Part shown: in pieces, positions 19,043 to 28,930 of the stretch
Layout of the letters: every line of letters begins with the position of its first letter
How positions within the stretch are numbered: position 1 is the first letter of the stretch
Source: Paraflavisolibacter caeni
GTDB taxonomy: Bacteria > Bacteroidota > Bacteroidia > Chitinophagales > Chitinophagaceae
Direction: 5' to 3'
Assembly: GCF_025628885.1 (NCBI RefSeq)
Contig: NZ_JAOTIF010000012.1
Span: forward strand, 102,124 to 166,123
Length of the DNA stretch: 64,000 nucleotides
Translations under genes and position numbers: made by a program
Notes under the pieces: generated by a model
What the model was told of the DNA's origin: nothing
Seen by the model: the letters and a program-made list of their open reading frames with translations, nothing else
Database searches by the model: none

Positions 19043-21508
19043 ATGATGAACGAAACCAACTTCATTGTGCCCCTGAACCAGGTGGGACTGGAAGACCTGC
19101 TGTGGGTAGGAGGGAAGAACGCTTCTCTTGGAGAAATGATCCAGCATCTCTCCCCTTTAGGCATCAACATCCCGGGCGGATTTGTGATCACAGTGAGTGC
19201 CTATAAGTATTTCCTGCAGTCTAATGACCTGGAACCTGCCATCAAAAACTATGTACGGGAGATCGATTTTGACAACATTGATTCCTTAAGAAAAGGCGGA
19301 AAGAAGATTCGACAACTGATTCGCAACACAAGGTTCCCCAAAGAGCTAAGTGAGTTGATTATCGAAGCGTATTTGAAGCTGTCGGATTATTACAACATTC
19401 CGGATACAGATGTGGCGGTTCGCTCCTCTGCCACTGCAGAAGATCTGCCGGATGCTTCCTTTGCCGGCCAGCAGGAAACTTATCTCAATGTCAGAGGTCC
19501 CGGTGCACTGATCGATGCCGTAAGAAATTGCTTTGCATCACTTTTTACGGATCGGGCAATTTCTTATAGGGAAAGTTTTGGATATGATCATTTTCAATTA
19601 GGTCTGTCAGTTTGTGTTCAAAAAATGGTGCGTTCGGACCTGGCTTGTTCGGGTGTTGCTTTTTCCCTGGATACGGAAAGTGGTTTCAAAGATGTAGTTG
19701 TGATCAATGGCTCATATGGATTGGGTGAAATGATCGTTCAAGGATCGGTATCACCCGATGAATTTATAGTGTTCAAGCCAACTTTGAACAGTGATTGTAC
19801 CCCCATCATTGAAAAAAAGCTGGGAAACAAAGATGTGATGATGATTTATGGCGATGATCCCGATGAAAGGGTGCGCATCATTCCCACGGAAAAAAACATG
19901 CATGAAAAATTCTGCATACCGGATGAAATGATCCTCCAGTTAGCAAAATGGGTGGTAGAAATAGAAAATTATTACACCCGCAAAAAAGGTTACTGGTGCC
20001 CTATGGATGTGGAGTGGGCTTTAGACGGCAAATCCAACCAGCTCTTTTTGGTACAGGCAAGACCTGAGACCATCCATTCGCAAAAGAAGGATCGTAAACT
20101 GGTTGATTATCATATCAACGACCCGGAAAAAGAACAAAAAATAATTGCAAAAGGTATCGCAGTAGGAGATGAAATTGCTACCGGCAAGGTAAATATTATC
20201 TATTCCTTAGACAGCCGTGTGGCCGATGGAAATTTTTTCCAGGAAGGTGATGTCCTGGTGACAGATATGACCGATCCTGATTGGGAGCCCATCATGAAAA
20301 AGGCGGCGGCTATCATTACCAACAAAGGTGGCAGAACCTGTCATGCCGCCATTGTAGCCCGTGAAATGGGGGTTCCAGCTATTGTAGGTTGTGGCAACGC
20401 AACCTATTGGTTGGCAGAAGGGCAGATCGTCACTGCTTCCTGTGCAGAAGGTGATGTAGGCATCATTTACAACGGGGCCATCGACTTTATCAAATCAGAA
20501 ATCGATCTGGATGATCTGCCCCCGATACAGACACCGTTAATGTTTAATGTGGGTTCGCCCAATATGGCTTTTCAGTATGCACACTTGCCTAATCAAGGCG
20601 TCGGATTGGCAAGGGAAGAATTTATCATCAACAACTACATACAAGTACATCCGCTTGCTTTGCTCAAACATCGCTCGCTCAATGATGGAGAACTTTCTTC
20701 CCAAATCAGGAAGATCATTAAAGGCTTCGATAGTGAAGAGGATTTCTTTATCAAAAAGCTGGCGTATGGCATAGCCAAAATTGCTGCAGCATTTTATCCC
20801 AAGAATGTCATTGTGCGGTTTTCTGACTTTAAAAGCAATGAATATTCCAATTTAATGGGAGGCAATCACTTTGAGCCTGTTGAAGAAAATCCGATGATAG
20901 GGTGGAGAGGAGCATCCAGGTACTACGCTCCTGCATACAAAGAGGCTTTTGGATTGGAATGTAAAGCCATTCGCAAGGTGCGTGAGGAAATGGGTTTAAC
21001 CAATGTGGTGATGATGATCCCCTTCTGCAGGACGGTGGAAGAATTATTGCTGGTTCAGGCGACCATGAAAGAATTCGGCCTGGAAAGAGGACTAAATGGT
21101 TTGCAGATTTATTTGATGGCAGAACTCCCTTCCAATATTGTCATGGCGGAGGAATTTGCTGCACATATTGATGGCTTCTCTATAGGTTCCAATGACCTGA
21201 CACAGCTGACTCTTGGGTTGGATAGGGATTCGTCACTGGTTGCGCATTTATACAATGAACGCAATCCTGCAGTGAAAAAGTTGATTCGTATGTTGATACG
21301 GACAGCCAAAGACGCGAATGTGAAAGTGGGCATCTGCGGACAAGGTCCATCTGACTACCCGGACTTTGCACAATTTCTTGTGGAGCAGAATATTGATAGT
21401 ATCTCTGTTACACCAGACTCCTTAGTGAAAACAGTCAGGGCCATTCACCAGGTAGAACAGGAGTTATTTGAAAAAATCAAATCAACTAATGTAAAACAAT
21501 CGATGTAG
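19043..21508 (+). CDS. ppsA: Phosphoenolpyruvate synthase
   Basis: 821 residues, the normal PpsA length. The enzyme makes PEP, AMP and phosphate from pyruvate and ATP for gluconeogenesis. The N-terminal ATP-grasp domain (VGGKNASLGEM, VAVRSSATAEDLPDASFAGQ) comes first. The mobile phosphohistidine domain follows, with catalytic His in GGRTCHAAIVAREMGVP, and then the C-terminal PEP/pyruvate TIM barrel with SIGSNDLTQLTLGLDRD and the catalytic Cys in VGICGQGPSDYP. Two ATGs occur in a row (19043 and 19046); the first is used here. A 15-bp hairpin terminator follows the gene. The position of the His and Cys motifs separates it from pyruvate phosphate dikinase. Confidence 0.95.
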   Translation: MMNETNFIVPLNQVGLEDLLWVGGKNASLGEMIQHLSPLGINIPGGFVITVSAYKYFLQSNDLEPAIKNYVREIDFDNIDSLRKGGKKIRQLIRNTRFPKELSELIIEAYLKLSDYYNIPDTDVAVRSSATAEDLPDASFAGQQETYLNVRGPGALIDAVRNCFASLFTDRAISYRESFGYDHFQLGLSVCVQKMVRSDLACSGVAFSLDTESGFKDVVVINGSYGLGEMIVQGSVSPDEFIVFKPTLNSDCTPIIEKKLGNKDVMMIYGDDPDERVRIIPTEKNMHEKFCIPDEMILQLAKWVVEIENYYTRKKGYWCPMDVEWALDGKSNQLFLVQARPETIHSQKKDRKLVDYHINDPEKEQKIIAKGIAVGDEIATGKVNIIYSLDSRVADGNFFQEGDVLVTDMTDPDWEPIMKKAAAIITNKGGRTCHAAIVAREMGVPAIVGCGNATYWLAEGQIVTASCAEGDVGIIYNGAIDFIKSEIDLDDLPPIQTPLMFNVGSPNMAFQYAHLPNQGVGLAREEFIINNYIQVHPLALLKHRSLNDGELSSQIRKIIKGFDSEEDFFIKKLAYGIAKIAAAFYPKNVIVRFSDFKSNEYSNLMGGNHFEPVEENPMIGWRGASRYYAPAYKEAFGLECKAIRKVREEMGLTNVVMMIPFCRTVEELLLVQATMKEFGLERGLNGLQIYLMAELPSNIVMAEEFAAHIDGFSIGSNDLTQLTLGLDRDSSLVAHLYNERNPAVKKLIRMLIRTAKDANVKVGICGQGPSDYPDFAQFLVEQNIDSISVTPDSLVKTVRAIHQVEQELFEKIKSTNVKQSM

Positions 21509-21554
21509 TGCCTATCACATTAGCAAGTAATGAAAATGGTAAGATGATATTAGG

Positions 21555-21587
21555 ATCAAACAGCCTCCGCATCGGAGGCTGTTTGAT
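21555..21587. terminator. Intrinsic terminator after ppsA
   Basis: ATCAAACAGCCTCCG - CAT - CGGAGGCTGTTTGAT forms a perfect 15-bp stem. A U-run is weak, but the stem is strong and the location suits termination. Confidence 0.8.
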
Positions 21588-21682
21588 TACAAATTGTTTT
21601 AATAATACAGTTCTAGAGCGGTTTTGGCTGTTTTTCAACATTAGGTGGAAAACAACTTAAGCCTGTCTCGGTAAAGCCATAT

Positions 21683-21689
21683 TATCTTG
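21683..21689 (+). promoter_or_regulatory. Possible -7 element of the riboswitch transcript
   Basis: TATCTTG just ahead of the cobalamin aptamer, one base shorter than the consensus TAnnTTTG. The same heptamer followed by CG occurs at 3144-3150 before the nucleosidase. No clear -33 TTG is seen. Confidence 0.35.
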
Positions 21690-21694
21690 CGACA

Positions 21695-21880
21695 GATTTT
21701 GGTTATGACTCCATTTTATGGATCGTATTAAAAGGGAAGTCCGGTGAAAGTCCGGCGCTATCCCCGTAGCTGTAAGTTCCTTACATGTTGTTCAAACGCT
21801 CTTTAAGCCACTGTCCGCCTGAGGCGGATGGGAAGGCCTAGAACAACGGAACAAGCCAGAAGACCTGCCTGAATCAACTT
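21695..21880 (+). promoter_or_regulatory. Cobalamin (B12) riboswitch upstream of nrdB-nrdA
   Basis: All signature blocks of the adenosylcobalamin aptamer appear in order: AAAAGGGAAGTCCGGTGAAA, CCGGCGCTATCCCCGTAGCTG, GCCACTG, GGGAAGGC and the B12 box AGCCAGAAGACCTGCC (about 21853-21869). A hairpin CCGCC-TGA-GGCGG lies in the variable arm. Between the aptamer and the start codon at 22007, segments GAATCA and TGATTC and CTTAC and GTAAG are complementary and could form the expression platform. It faces the class Ia ribonucleotide reductase, which does not use B12, so B12 should switch these genes off in favour of a B12-dependent enzyme elsewhere. Confidence 0.93.
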
Positions 21881-22006
21881 ACTGTTTCATAGCTTTCGGG
21901 TGAAAGGCATTGAACTGATTCATTACGTAAGAATGCTCTTCTTGCGCTGTATCAGCATCCCTTTGCATCGCTCCGGAAGCATATTGCTCAACGATAAAAC
22001 AATATT

Positions 22007-22978
22007 ATGCAGGCGGAGAACGAAATTCTATTGCAAGAGAACAAGGATCGTTTTGTGATCCTTCCTATCAATTATCCCACCGTATGGGAACACTACAAAA
22101 GGCATGAGGCTAGCTTTTGGACCGCAGAGGAAATTGATGTAAGCAGTGACCTTAAGGATTGGGAAAACCTCAATGATGGTGAGCGACATTTTATTTCACA
22201 TGTACTGGCCTTTTTTGCAGCCAGTGATGGCATTGTAAACGAAAACCTGGCAGTGAACTTCATGAGCGAGGTGCAATTGCCGGAAGCAAGGTGTTTCTAT
22301 GGATTCCAGATCATGATGGAGAATATTCATAGTGAAACCTATGCCTTACTCATTGATACTTATATCAAAGACCCCCACGAGAAACACAAACTTTTTCATG
22401 CCATTGATACAGTGCCAGCAGTGAAACAAAAAGCAGAATGGGCATTGCGGTGGATCTCCAATGGGACCTTTGCACAGCGACTGGTTGCTTTTGCGGCTGT
22501 TGAAGGTATTTTCTTCAGTGGTAGTTTCTGTTCCATCTTCTGGCTCAAGAAAAGAGGATTGATGCCGGGCCTCACCTTCAGTAATGAACTCATCAGCCGC
22601 GATGAAGGACTGCATTGTGAATTTGCCTGCCTGCTTTATAGCATGCTCAGAAACAAATTATCACAGGAAGAAGTGTACGCCATTATTACTGATGCGGTGA
22701 CTATTGAAAAATCATTTATCACTGATGCGTTGCCGGTTGATTTGATTGGTATGAATGCCCGCCTCATGCAACAATACATTGAATATGTGGCTGACCGCTG
22801 GATCAGTGAACTGGGCTATCCGAAGATTTATCATGCTGTCAATCCATTTGATTTTATGGAAATGATATCGCTGCAGGGTAAGACCAACTTTTTTGAAAAG
22901 AGGGTTGGGGATTACCAGAAGGCGGGAGTAATGGCAGCAAAGGAGGGGCAGACCTTTTCATTGGAAGAAGATTTTTGA
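22007..22978 (+). CDS. nrdB: Ribonucleotide reductase class Ia, beta subunit
   Basis: 323 residues. It carries the diiron-tyrosyl radical cofactor that starts nucleotide reduction. Predicted iron ligands D74, E105 and H108 ([10 protein letters not shown]), the radical Tyr112, the second-half Glu in AVEGIFFSG, and the Glu/His of [10 protein letters not shown] are all present, so this is a normal tyrosyl-radical type rather than a Mn/Fe or Tyr-less form. The C-terminal tail ends FSLEEDF, where family members dock on the alpha subunit. The sequence type resembles eukaryote-like R2 proteins. nrdB precedes nrdA by 44 bp and the pair sits under a cobalamin riboswitch. Confidence 0.95.
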   Translation: MQAENEILLQENKDRFVILPINYPTVWEHYKRHEASFWTAEEIDVSSDLKDWENLNDGERHFISHVLAFFAASDGIVNENLAVNFMSEVQLPEARCFYGFQIMMENIHSETYALLIDTYIKDPHEKHKLFHAIDTVPAVKQKAEWALRWISNGTFAQRLVAFAAVEGIFFSGSFCSIFWLKKRGLMPGLTFSNELISRDEGLHCEFACLLYSMLRNKLSQEEVYAIITDAVTIEKSFITDALPVDLIGMNARLMQQYIEYVADRWISELGYPKIYHAVNPFDFMEMISLQGKTNFFEKRVGDYQKAGVMAAKEGQTFSLEEDF

Positions 22979-23022
22979 TTGGAATGTATAAGTATTGAAG
23001 TAAACGAAAACCAATATTATTT

Positions 23023-25362
23023 ATGAGTTACGTCATTAAAAGAAGCGGCAAAACAGAACCTATACAATTTGATAAAGTAACGGCACGCATCAAAAAGCTT
23101 TCGTACGGATTGAGTCCACTGGTAAGTGTGATTGAAGTGGCTAAGAAAACCATTGAAGGTATCTACGAGGGCGTGCATACAACTGACCTGGATAACCTCG
23201 CAGCAGAGGTGGCTGCATCATTAACGGCTAATCATCCGGATTATGCCATTCTGGCTTCACGAATTGTTGTGAGCAATTTGCATAAGAATACAGAAAAATC
23301 TTTCTCTGCTACCATGAGGAAGTTGTATCAGTATACTGATGCCAGCACCGGAAGGCAAATGCCACATATTGCTGATGATGTGATGCAGATCATTGAGGAT
23401 AATGCCGGACTATTGGATAGTGTGATCATCTATGACCGCGATTATGCATTTGATTATTTTGGTTTTAAGACGCTGGAGAAGTCTTACTTGTTGCGGATTA
23501 ATGGCGAAATAGCAGAACGCCCGCAACATATGTATATGAGGGTGGCACTTGGTATTCACAAGCAGGATATTGAAAGTGTTTTGAAAACTTATCAACTAAT
23601 GAGTGAGCATTGGTTTACTCATGCCACACCTACGCTCTTTAATGCGGGTACTCCGAAGCCTCAGATGAGCAGTTGCTTTTTGCTGGCTATGAAGGAAGAT
23701 AGTATTGAAGGTATCTATGATACACTGAAACAAACCGCTAAGATTTCTCAAAGTGCCGGTGGCATCGGATTATCCATACATAATGTTCGTGCAACTGGTA
23801 GTTATATCAGCGGAACTAATGGCACCAGCAATGGAATTATTCCTATGCTGCGTGTTTTCAATGATACTGCTAGGTATGTAGACCAGGGAGGAGGCAAGCG
23901 TAAGGGTGCTTTCGCTATTTACCTGGAGCCATGGCATGCAGATGTACTGGAGTTTCTGGATTTGCGCAAAAATCATGGCAAAGAGGAATTGCGCGCCAGG
24001 GACTTGTTCTATGCCCTTTGGATTCCTGATTTGTTCATGAAGCGCGTTGAGGCTAATGAAGACTGGAGTTTATTTTGTCCCAGCGAAGCGCCTGGACTGC
24101 ACGAATGCTGGGGAAAAGAATTTGAAGAGCTATTTGTTAGATACGAGCAAGAGGGCAGAGCCAGGAAAACCATCAAAGCGCAAGAGCTTTGGTTCAGGAT
24201 CCTGGATGCGCAAATAGAGACAGGCACACCCTACCTGTTGTATAAAGATGCGGCCAACAGCAAGAGCAACCAGCAAAACCTGGGCACGATTAAAAGCAGT
24301 AATCTGTGCACTGAGATAATAGAATATACTTCACCTGGTGAGGTAGCGGTTTGCAACCTGGCATCTATTGCTTTGCCGAAGTTTGTGACAAATGGAACCT
24401 TTGATCATGCGAAGTTATTTGAAGTGACCTACCAGGTTACTAAAAATCTGAATGCCGTTATTGATCATAATTATTATCCTGTGCCGGAAGCAAGAAACGC
24501 TAATCTAAAACACAGGCCGGTAGGATTGGGCGTGCAGGGATTGGCGGATGTGTTCATTAGGTTGCGCCTGCCTTTTGAAAGTGAATTAGCAAAATTGTTG
24601 AACCAAAACATCTTTGAGACGATTTACTTTGCGGCCATGACTGCCAGTAAAGACCTGGCAAAGCAATATGGTGCTTATGAATCCTATGCAGGATCTCCTG
24701 TTTCAAAAGGCATTTTTCAATTTGACATGTGGGGCGTAACGCCAGGTGATCGGTGGGACTGGATTGGACTGAAAGAAGAAGTGAAGAAATATGGCGTTCG
24801 GAATTCGCTATTGGTGGCGCCTATGCCTACAGCTTCTACTTCGCAGATACTTGGTAACAATGAATGCTTTGAGCCTTATACCAGCAATATTTATGTGCGC
24901 AGGGTATTAAGCGGAGAGTTCATTGTTGTGAACAAACATTTGCTCAAAGACCTGGTGACACTTGGCTTGTGGAATCATGATATGAAAAATAAGATCATTG
25001 CAGCCAATGGTTCTATTCAAAACATCAATGGAATACCGGCAGACATTAAAGAGTTGTATAAGACAGTGTGGGAAATCAAACAGCGTTCATTGATCGATAT
25101 GGCAGCAGACAGGGGAGCCTTTATTTGCCAATCACAATCATTGAATTTGTTTGTTGACAATCCCACTACCGCCAAGCTTACTTCTATGCATTTCTATGCA
25201 TGGAAGAGGGGTTTAAAGACGGGTATGTACTACCTGAGAACACAAGCTGCATCGCAGGCAATTCAGTTTACAGTAGAGAAGCAGCCCCGCAGTAATGAAA
25301 CAGATTTTGCTGATGGTGCAGTTTGTACTATGGAGGATGGATGTGTCAGTTGTGGATCATAG
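23023..25362 (+). CDS. nrdA: Ribonucleotide reductase class Ia, alpha subunit
   Basis: 779 residues. An N-terminal ATP cone (about 1-90, starting [18 protein letters not shown]) gives allosteric activity control by ATP/dATP. The catalytic barrel follows, with the active-site cysteines in [11 protein letters not shown] and [13 protein letters not shown], the Asn/Cys/Glu block [10 protein letters not shown], and the phosphate-binding stretch [15 protein letters not shown]. The C-terminal tail [12 protein letters not shown] carries the CxxC pair that passes electrons from thioredoxin or glutaredoxin. Products are deoxyribonucleoside diphosphates. It is co-transcribed with nrdB and followed by a hairpin terminator. 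Confidence 0.96.
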   Translation: MSYVIKRSGKTEPIQFDKVTARIKKLSYGLSPLVSVIEVAKKTIEGIYEGVHTTDLDNLAAEVAASLTANHPDYAILASRIVVSNLHKNTEKSFSATMRKLYQYTDASTGRQMPHIADDVMQIIEDNAGLLDSVIIYDRDYAFDYFGFKTLEKSYLLRINGEIAERPQHMYMRVALGIHKQDIESVLKTYQLMSEHWFTHATPTLFNAGTPKPQMSSCFLLAMKEDSIEGIYDTLKQTAKISQSAGGIGLSIHNVRATGSYISGTNGTSNGIIPMLRVFNDTARYVDQGGGKRKGAFAIYLEPWHADVLEFLDLRKNHGKEELRARDLFYALWIPDLFMKRVEANEDWSLFCPSEAPGLHECWGKEFEELFVRYEQEGRARKTIKAQELWFRILDAQIETGTPYLLYKDAANSKSNQQNLGTIKSSNLCTEIIEYTSPGEVAVCNLASIALPKFVTNGTFDHAKLFEVTYQVTKNLNAVIDHNYYPVPEARNANLKHRPVGLGVQGLADVFIRLRLPFESELAKLLNQNIFETIYFAAMTASKDLAKQYGAYESYAGSPVSKGIFQFDMWGVTPGDRWDWIGLKEEVKKYGVRNSLLVAPMPTASTSQILGNNECFEPYTSNIYVRRVLSGEFIVVNKHLLKDLVTLGLWNHDMKNKIIAANGSIQNINGIPADIKELYKTVWEIKQRSLIDMAADRGAFICQSQSLNLFVDNPTTAKLTSMHFYAWKRGLKTGMYYLRTQAASQAIQFTVEKQPRSNETDFADGAVCTMEDGCVSCGS

Positions 25363-25402
25363 CCGCTTTTTGATCATTCATTAAAATCAGTAAATTGCTG
25401 AT

Positions 25403-25421
25403 ACGGGCTGCCCGTTTTTTT
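25403..25421 (+). terminator. Intrinsic terminator after nrdA
   Basis: ACGGG - CTG - CCCGT followed by a run of T. Short stem but classic layout, 40 bp after the nrdA stop. Confidence 0.7.
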
Positions 25422-25446
25422 AATAAAATACAAAACCAACATCATT

Positions 25447-26094
25447 ATGGAATCAAGAGAATCATTACGCTATCTTATTTTCTCTGCCTCAATGAGGTCA
25501 GGATCGCTCAATACACAATTAGCAAAGTTAGCTGCAACTGTTATTCAGGGGCATGGTGCGACAGTCGACTATGCAGATATGCAGGAATTTGATTGTCCAT
25601 CATACAATGGCGATATGGAACAAAAGAGCGGGATTCCTTCGGGAGCTAATGAATTACGCAAAAGATTGGAAGAGAATGATGCCTTTATCATTGCATCTCC
25701 GGAATACAATGCTTCCATGCCTGGGACTTTAAAAAATGTAATTGATTGGGTTTCCAGGTTTCGTCCGCAACCTTTTAATGAGAAACATAGCTTGTTGATG
25801 TCAGCTTCACCATCCATGGTCGGGGGCAACAGGGCGCTCTGGTCGTTGCGCATTCCATTAGAGCATCTTGGTTCCAGGGTGTTCCCGGATATGTTTTCTT
25901 TGGCATCGGCTCATCAGGTGTTCAATGGAGATGGAACGCTCAATAATACAGCTTTGGCGAAGAGGTTTGAAGATAACCTTGTAGCCTTCATGAATCTTGT
26001 TGAAGCAGCCAAGCATTATCCATGTATTAAGAAAGCGTGGGTGGAATTTTTGGGTGAGCGCCCTGATCCTGTTATCGACAGGGTAGAAGCCTAG
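25447..26094 (+). CDS. NAD(P)H-dependent FMN reductase family protein
   Basis: 215 residues with a flavodoxin-like fold. The N-terminal phosphate loop is FSASMRSGSLNTQLAK, and the FMN-contact segment ASPEYNASMPGTLKNVIDW is diagnostic of the NADPH-dependent FMN/quinone/azo reductase family. Such enzymes reduce flavin, quinones, chromate or azo compounds with NAD(P)H; the substrate cannot be read. No signal peptide. It is a single gene between the nrdA terminator and tRNA-Asp. It could supply reduced flavin for cofactor maintenance of the diiron reductase upstream, but that link rests on position only. Confidence 0.87.
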   Translation: MESRESLRYLIFSASMRSGSLNTQLAKLAATVIQGHGATVDYADMQEFDCPSYNGDMEQKSGIPSGANELRKRLEENDAFIIASPEYNASMPGTLKNVIDWVSRFRPQPFNEKHSLLMSASPSMVGGNRALWSLRIPLEHLGSRVFPDMFSLASAHQVFNGDGTLNNTALAKRFEDNLVAFMNLVEAAKHYPCIKKAWVEFLGERPDPVIDRVEA

Positions 26095-26160
26095 CAGGAA
26101 AACTACTCAAAGAATTTCTGATATTTCAGGGGGGAAATTTGTGCATTCAAACTATTTGTT

Positions 26161-26187
26161 TTTGAATGCACAAATCCCCTATTTTTG
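26161..26187 (+). promoter_or_regulatory. Promoter of tRNA-Asp
   Basis: TTTG (26161-26164) and TATTTTTG (26180-26187), 15 bases apart, match the Bacteroidota -33/-7 pattern. Forty-one bases separate it from the tRNA, with a small CACCG/CGGTG hairpin in the leader. Confidence 0.6.
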
Positions 26188-26228
26188 CAACCCCAAAACG
26201 GTACACCGGTAAAACGGTGGACGTTGAA

Positions 26229-26302
26229 GGATCGGTAGTTCAGTTGGTTAGAATGCCGCCCTGTCACGGCGGAGGTCGCGGGTTCGAGTCCCGTCCGGTC
26301 CG
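26229..26302 (+). tRNA. tRNA-Asp (anticodon GTC)
   Basis: A 74-nt cloverleaf. Acceptor GGATCGG (26229-26235) pairs with CCGGTCC (26295-26301, one U-G), discriminator G. D-arm TAGTTCAGTTGGTTAGA, anticodon loop CTGTCAC giving GTC, and T-arm GGTTCGAGTCC. CCA is not encoded. Confidence 0.97.
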
Positions 26303-26306
26303 CTGA

Positions 26307-26340
26307 AAATAAGCCACAAGCAATTGCTTGTGGCTTATTT
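26307..26340 (+). terminator. Terminator after tRNA-Asp
   Basis: AAATAAGCCACAAGCAA followed at once by its reverse complement: a perfect 34-bp palindrome (15-bp stem with AATT loop) followed by CTTTT. It starts five bases after the tRNA. Confidence 0.88.
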
Positions 26341-26847
26341 CTTTTACGGTATTTCTTTCTAAGTTTAGAAATAATGCAATGCAGTTAGTAAAGTTTCAGC
26401 AACAGCCATCCCACCTATTTAATCCGGGCCTTTTGATTACTCCGCCACAGGCATTTCTTCCTTTAAATGGATTCAATTAAATAATCAATTTCATAGAATG
26501 GTCCATTAAAATCATGGGATGCTCTATTTAAATTCTGCATGCTCGGGAAGAACTTTGTCTACATAAAAATAAGCTCTTTCAAACCCGGCAACTCATATCG
26601 CGTATTTTGTGCAAACGTTTGCATGTCAATATTTCAGATTTATTGCCATAATTTTTAAAAAAAGGAAATTTCTGACCCGATAGGGTTTAACAGAAACAAG
26701 TTACTAATGAAACATTGGTCTGGGCCTGAAAATAAAGCGCTTTTACCTCTGAGTTAGTGCAGAAGATTTTAGTGGAGGGTGGGTTGTTCTATATTAGAAA
26801 CTTATGGATTTGAGATTGAAATAATCAGAAAACTAACGCATTGCTAT
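26341..26847. other. Regulatory intergenic region before fecI
   Basis: 507 bp. It contains a perfect LacI-type operator at 26610-26623. A GTG at 26779 opens the sigma-factor frame earlier, but ATG 26848 gives a family-like N-terminus. No other gene seen. Confidence 0.5.
26610..26623. promoter_or_regulatory. LacI-family operator palindrome
   Basis: TGCAAACGTTTGCA, a perfect 14-bp palindrome 238 bp before the fecI start. Same core as the site at 10620-10631. Confidence 0.65.
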
Positions 26848-27447
26848 ATGATCCGTAATCTTTATGATAGAGAAATAATTAATGGATTTCGCAGGGACGA
26901 AAAGCAATCCATTCGTACGCTGTATTTAATGTACTACAGATCCCTATGCTACTTTGCCGAACGGCTTGTTGATGACAAAACGGAAGCAGAAGATATTGCC
27001 CATGAGGCCTTTTTAAGACTGCTTGACAAACAAAGAGATTTTGATCATATCAGTGATATCAAATCATTTTTATTTACGGTTGCCCGCAATATATGCGCAG
27101 ATCACTGGCGTAACAAAAAGCGCAGGGAATCGGGCATACAAGAACTCAAATACCTGGATAGTACTGATGATGTGTTTGCGGAAATAGAAACAGTAAGGGC
27201 TAAGGCGCTTCAGCTTATTTATGAAGAAGTGGAAAATTTGCCTGGGCAGTGTAAAAAAGTATTCAAGTCTGTATTTATAGAAGGAAAAACCACTTCAGAT
27301 ATTGCTGCCGAAATGGGTATCATGCCCCAAACCGTATTAAATCAAAAAGCGAAAGCTTTGCATATTTTGCGTCTTGCACTTGCTCAAAAAAATCATTCAT
27401 TAGCAGCGGCCTCTCTGATCATTTTATCATTTTTCTCCCGTCATTGA
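26848..27447 (+). CDS. FecI-like ECF sigma factor
   Basis: 199 residues from ATG 26848. Sigma region 2 shows LYLMYYRSLCYFAERLV and EDIAHEAFLRLLDK, with FLFTVARNICADHWR completing it. Region 4 (about 120-185) has LPGQCKKVFKSVFIEGKTTSDIAAEMGI and the recognition helix QTVLNQKAKALHILR. Family members in Bacteroidota direct transcription of the adjacent susC/susD genes when released by the FecR anti-sigma factor, which follows here at 27581. A hydrophobic C-terminal tail (LAAASLIILSFF) is present, as in many of this group. A LacI-type operator stands upstream. Confidence 0.92.
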   Translation: MIRNLYDREIINGFRRDEKQSIRTLYLMYYRSLCYFAERLVDDKTEAEDIAHEAFLRLLDKQRDFDHISDIKSFLFTVARNICADHWRNKKRRESGIQELKYLDSTDDVFAEIETVRAKALQLIYEEVENLPGQCKKVFKSVFIEGKTTSDIAAEMGIMPQTVLNQKAKALHILRLALAQKNHSLAAASLIILSFFSRH

Positions 27448-27580
27448 TTTTTTACAGGCCATCGTAAAAATTTTTTTTAAAAATCAGGAAAGCAATGGTT
27501 AAACTATTGCTTTTTGCGACTATATAGTAGTAATAGGCTGTTTTTCAGATTTAGCCGGCCTTACCAAATCAAATAAAGCA

Positions 27581-28753
27581 ATGCTCAATATTAAAATAGA
27601 AGAGATTATTATAAATTTTATCGATGGAACTATAACCTCCGAAGAAGCCTGTTTTTTGAATAAATGGATACAGGAATCGGAGATCAACAAACAGCTATTT
27701 GAGGAATTAACACATCCTGAACTTGTAAGTAAGGAACTGCAAAAGTTTTATACATATGATGAAGAGCTGGGTTGGAACAGGATAGAAACCGAACTGGCGC
27801 ATCGGAAAAAAATAAAACAAACCAATTGGAAATATTGGACTGCCGCGGCTTGCATGTTAGGTGTTATAGTTACCACAGTCGTAATATTTTTTAAGGGTAA
27901 TGATAATATTATAGAAAATAAAGTTGCGACAGTAGTAAAAAACGATGTTGAAGCACCTCAATCAAAAAGGGCTTTTATTCAATTAGCCAATGGAGAAACT
28001 GTTGCTCTTTCCAGTGTTGAAAAAGGTATTTTAACTGAGCAGGGTAGGGTGAATATTGTAAAAAACAGCGAGGGACAGATCGTTTACCAGGGCCATGCAA
28101 CAGAGACTGTTTTTAATACGCTTGTTAATCCTCGTGGTGGTACGGTAGTATCACTGGTATTGAATGATGGCACTAGGGTATGGCTCAATAGTGAGAGTTC
28201 ATTAAAATATCCCAATTCATTTTCCGGAAATGAAAGAATTGTTGAGATTACCGGAGAGGCGTATTTCGAGGTGGCAAAAGATCCTGCAAAAAAATTTATC
28301 GTAAAGGGAAATGGGGTAATCACCGAAGTGTTTGGCACCCATTTCAATGTTAATACCTACAATGATGAGGCAGAGACCAAAGTGACATTGCAGGAAGGGA
28401 GTGTGAGGGTTTTAAAAGGTGCTTCATCGGGCTTCCTAAAACCCGGGCAGCGGGCAGCTTTTAGTAACAAGAGTGATCAAATGGCCATTGATAATACCGA
28501 TGTTGACAAGGTACTGGCATGGGTATATGGGGATTTTAATTTCGATGATGAAACATTGCCTGATATCATGCGGCAGCTTGCAAGGTGGTATGACCTGGAA
28601 GTGAGTTTTGAAGGCAAACCGCCTGCAGATCTTTATTCAGGTATTATCAGCCGCAAGTCATCGCTGGTAACCGTGCTGCAGATATTAAACGCAGCAGAAG
28701 GGATAAAATACAGTATAGAGGGTAAAAAAATAAAAATAGAAAGAACTAAATAA
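27581..28753 (+). CDS. FecR-family anti-sigma factor
   Basis: 390 residues in the standard layout. A cytoplasmic N-terminal part (about 1-84) binds the sigma factor, and one membrane segment (about 86-106, YWTAAACMLGVIVTTVVIFF) follows. The periplasmic FecR domain has VNPRGGTVVSLVLNDGTRVW and ITGEAYFEVAKDP, and a C-terminal STN-like/DUF4974 domain has LPDIMRQLARWYDLEVSFEG. It should contact the STN domain of the SusC protein that follows and pass the substrate signal to the FecI-like sigma factor 134 bp upstream. Confidence 0.93.
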   Translation: MLNIKIEEIIINFIDGTITSEEACFLNKWIQESEINKQLFEELTHPELVSKELQKFYTYDEELGWNRIETELAHRKKIKQTNWKYWTAAACMLGVIVTTVVIFFKGNDNIIENKVATVVKNDVEAPQSKRAFIQLANGETVALSSVEKGILTEQGRVNIVKNSEGQIVYQGHATETVFNTLVNPRGGTVVSLVLNDGTRVWLNSESSLKYPNSFSGNERIVEITGEAYFEVAKDPAKKFIVKGNGVITEVFGTHFNVNTYNDEAETKVTLQEGSVRVLKGASSGFLKPGQRAAFSNKSDQMAIDNTDVDKVLAWVYGDFNFDDETLPDIMRQLARWYDLEVSFEGKPPADLYSGIISRKSSLVTVLQILNAAEGIKYSIEGKKIKIERTK

Positions 28754-28831
28754 AAATTAAATAAACCAACATTATGACATGATTTAAAAAACAGAAACCT
28801 GAACCAAGCCTGAAATTTTGTTATAAAAAAA

Positions 28832-28856
28832 CCGGGGATGGTTGCAACATCCCCGG
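28832..28856 (+). terminator. GC-rich hairpin between fecR and susC (possible attenuator)
   Basis: CCGGGGATG - GTTGCAA - CATCCCCGG: a 9-bp GC-rich stem in the 177-bp gap between fecR and susC. No U-run follows, so partial termination or RNA processing that separates regulator and receptor levels is more likely than full termination. Confidence 0.5.
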
Positions 28857-28930
28857 GCATAATGGGACAAACAGGCATAAATAAGTGATGACATTACACC
28901 AATTGTTTAACCCAAAACTTAAGGAAAATT

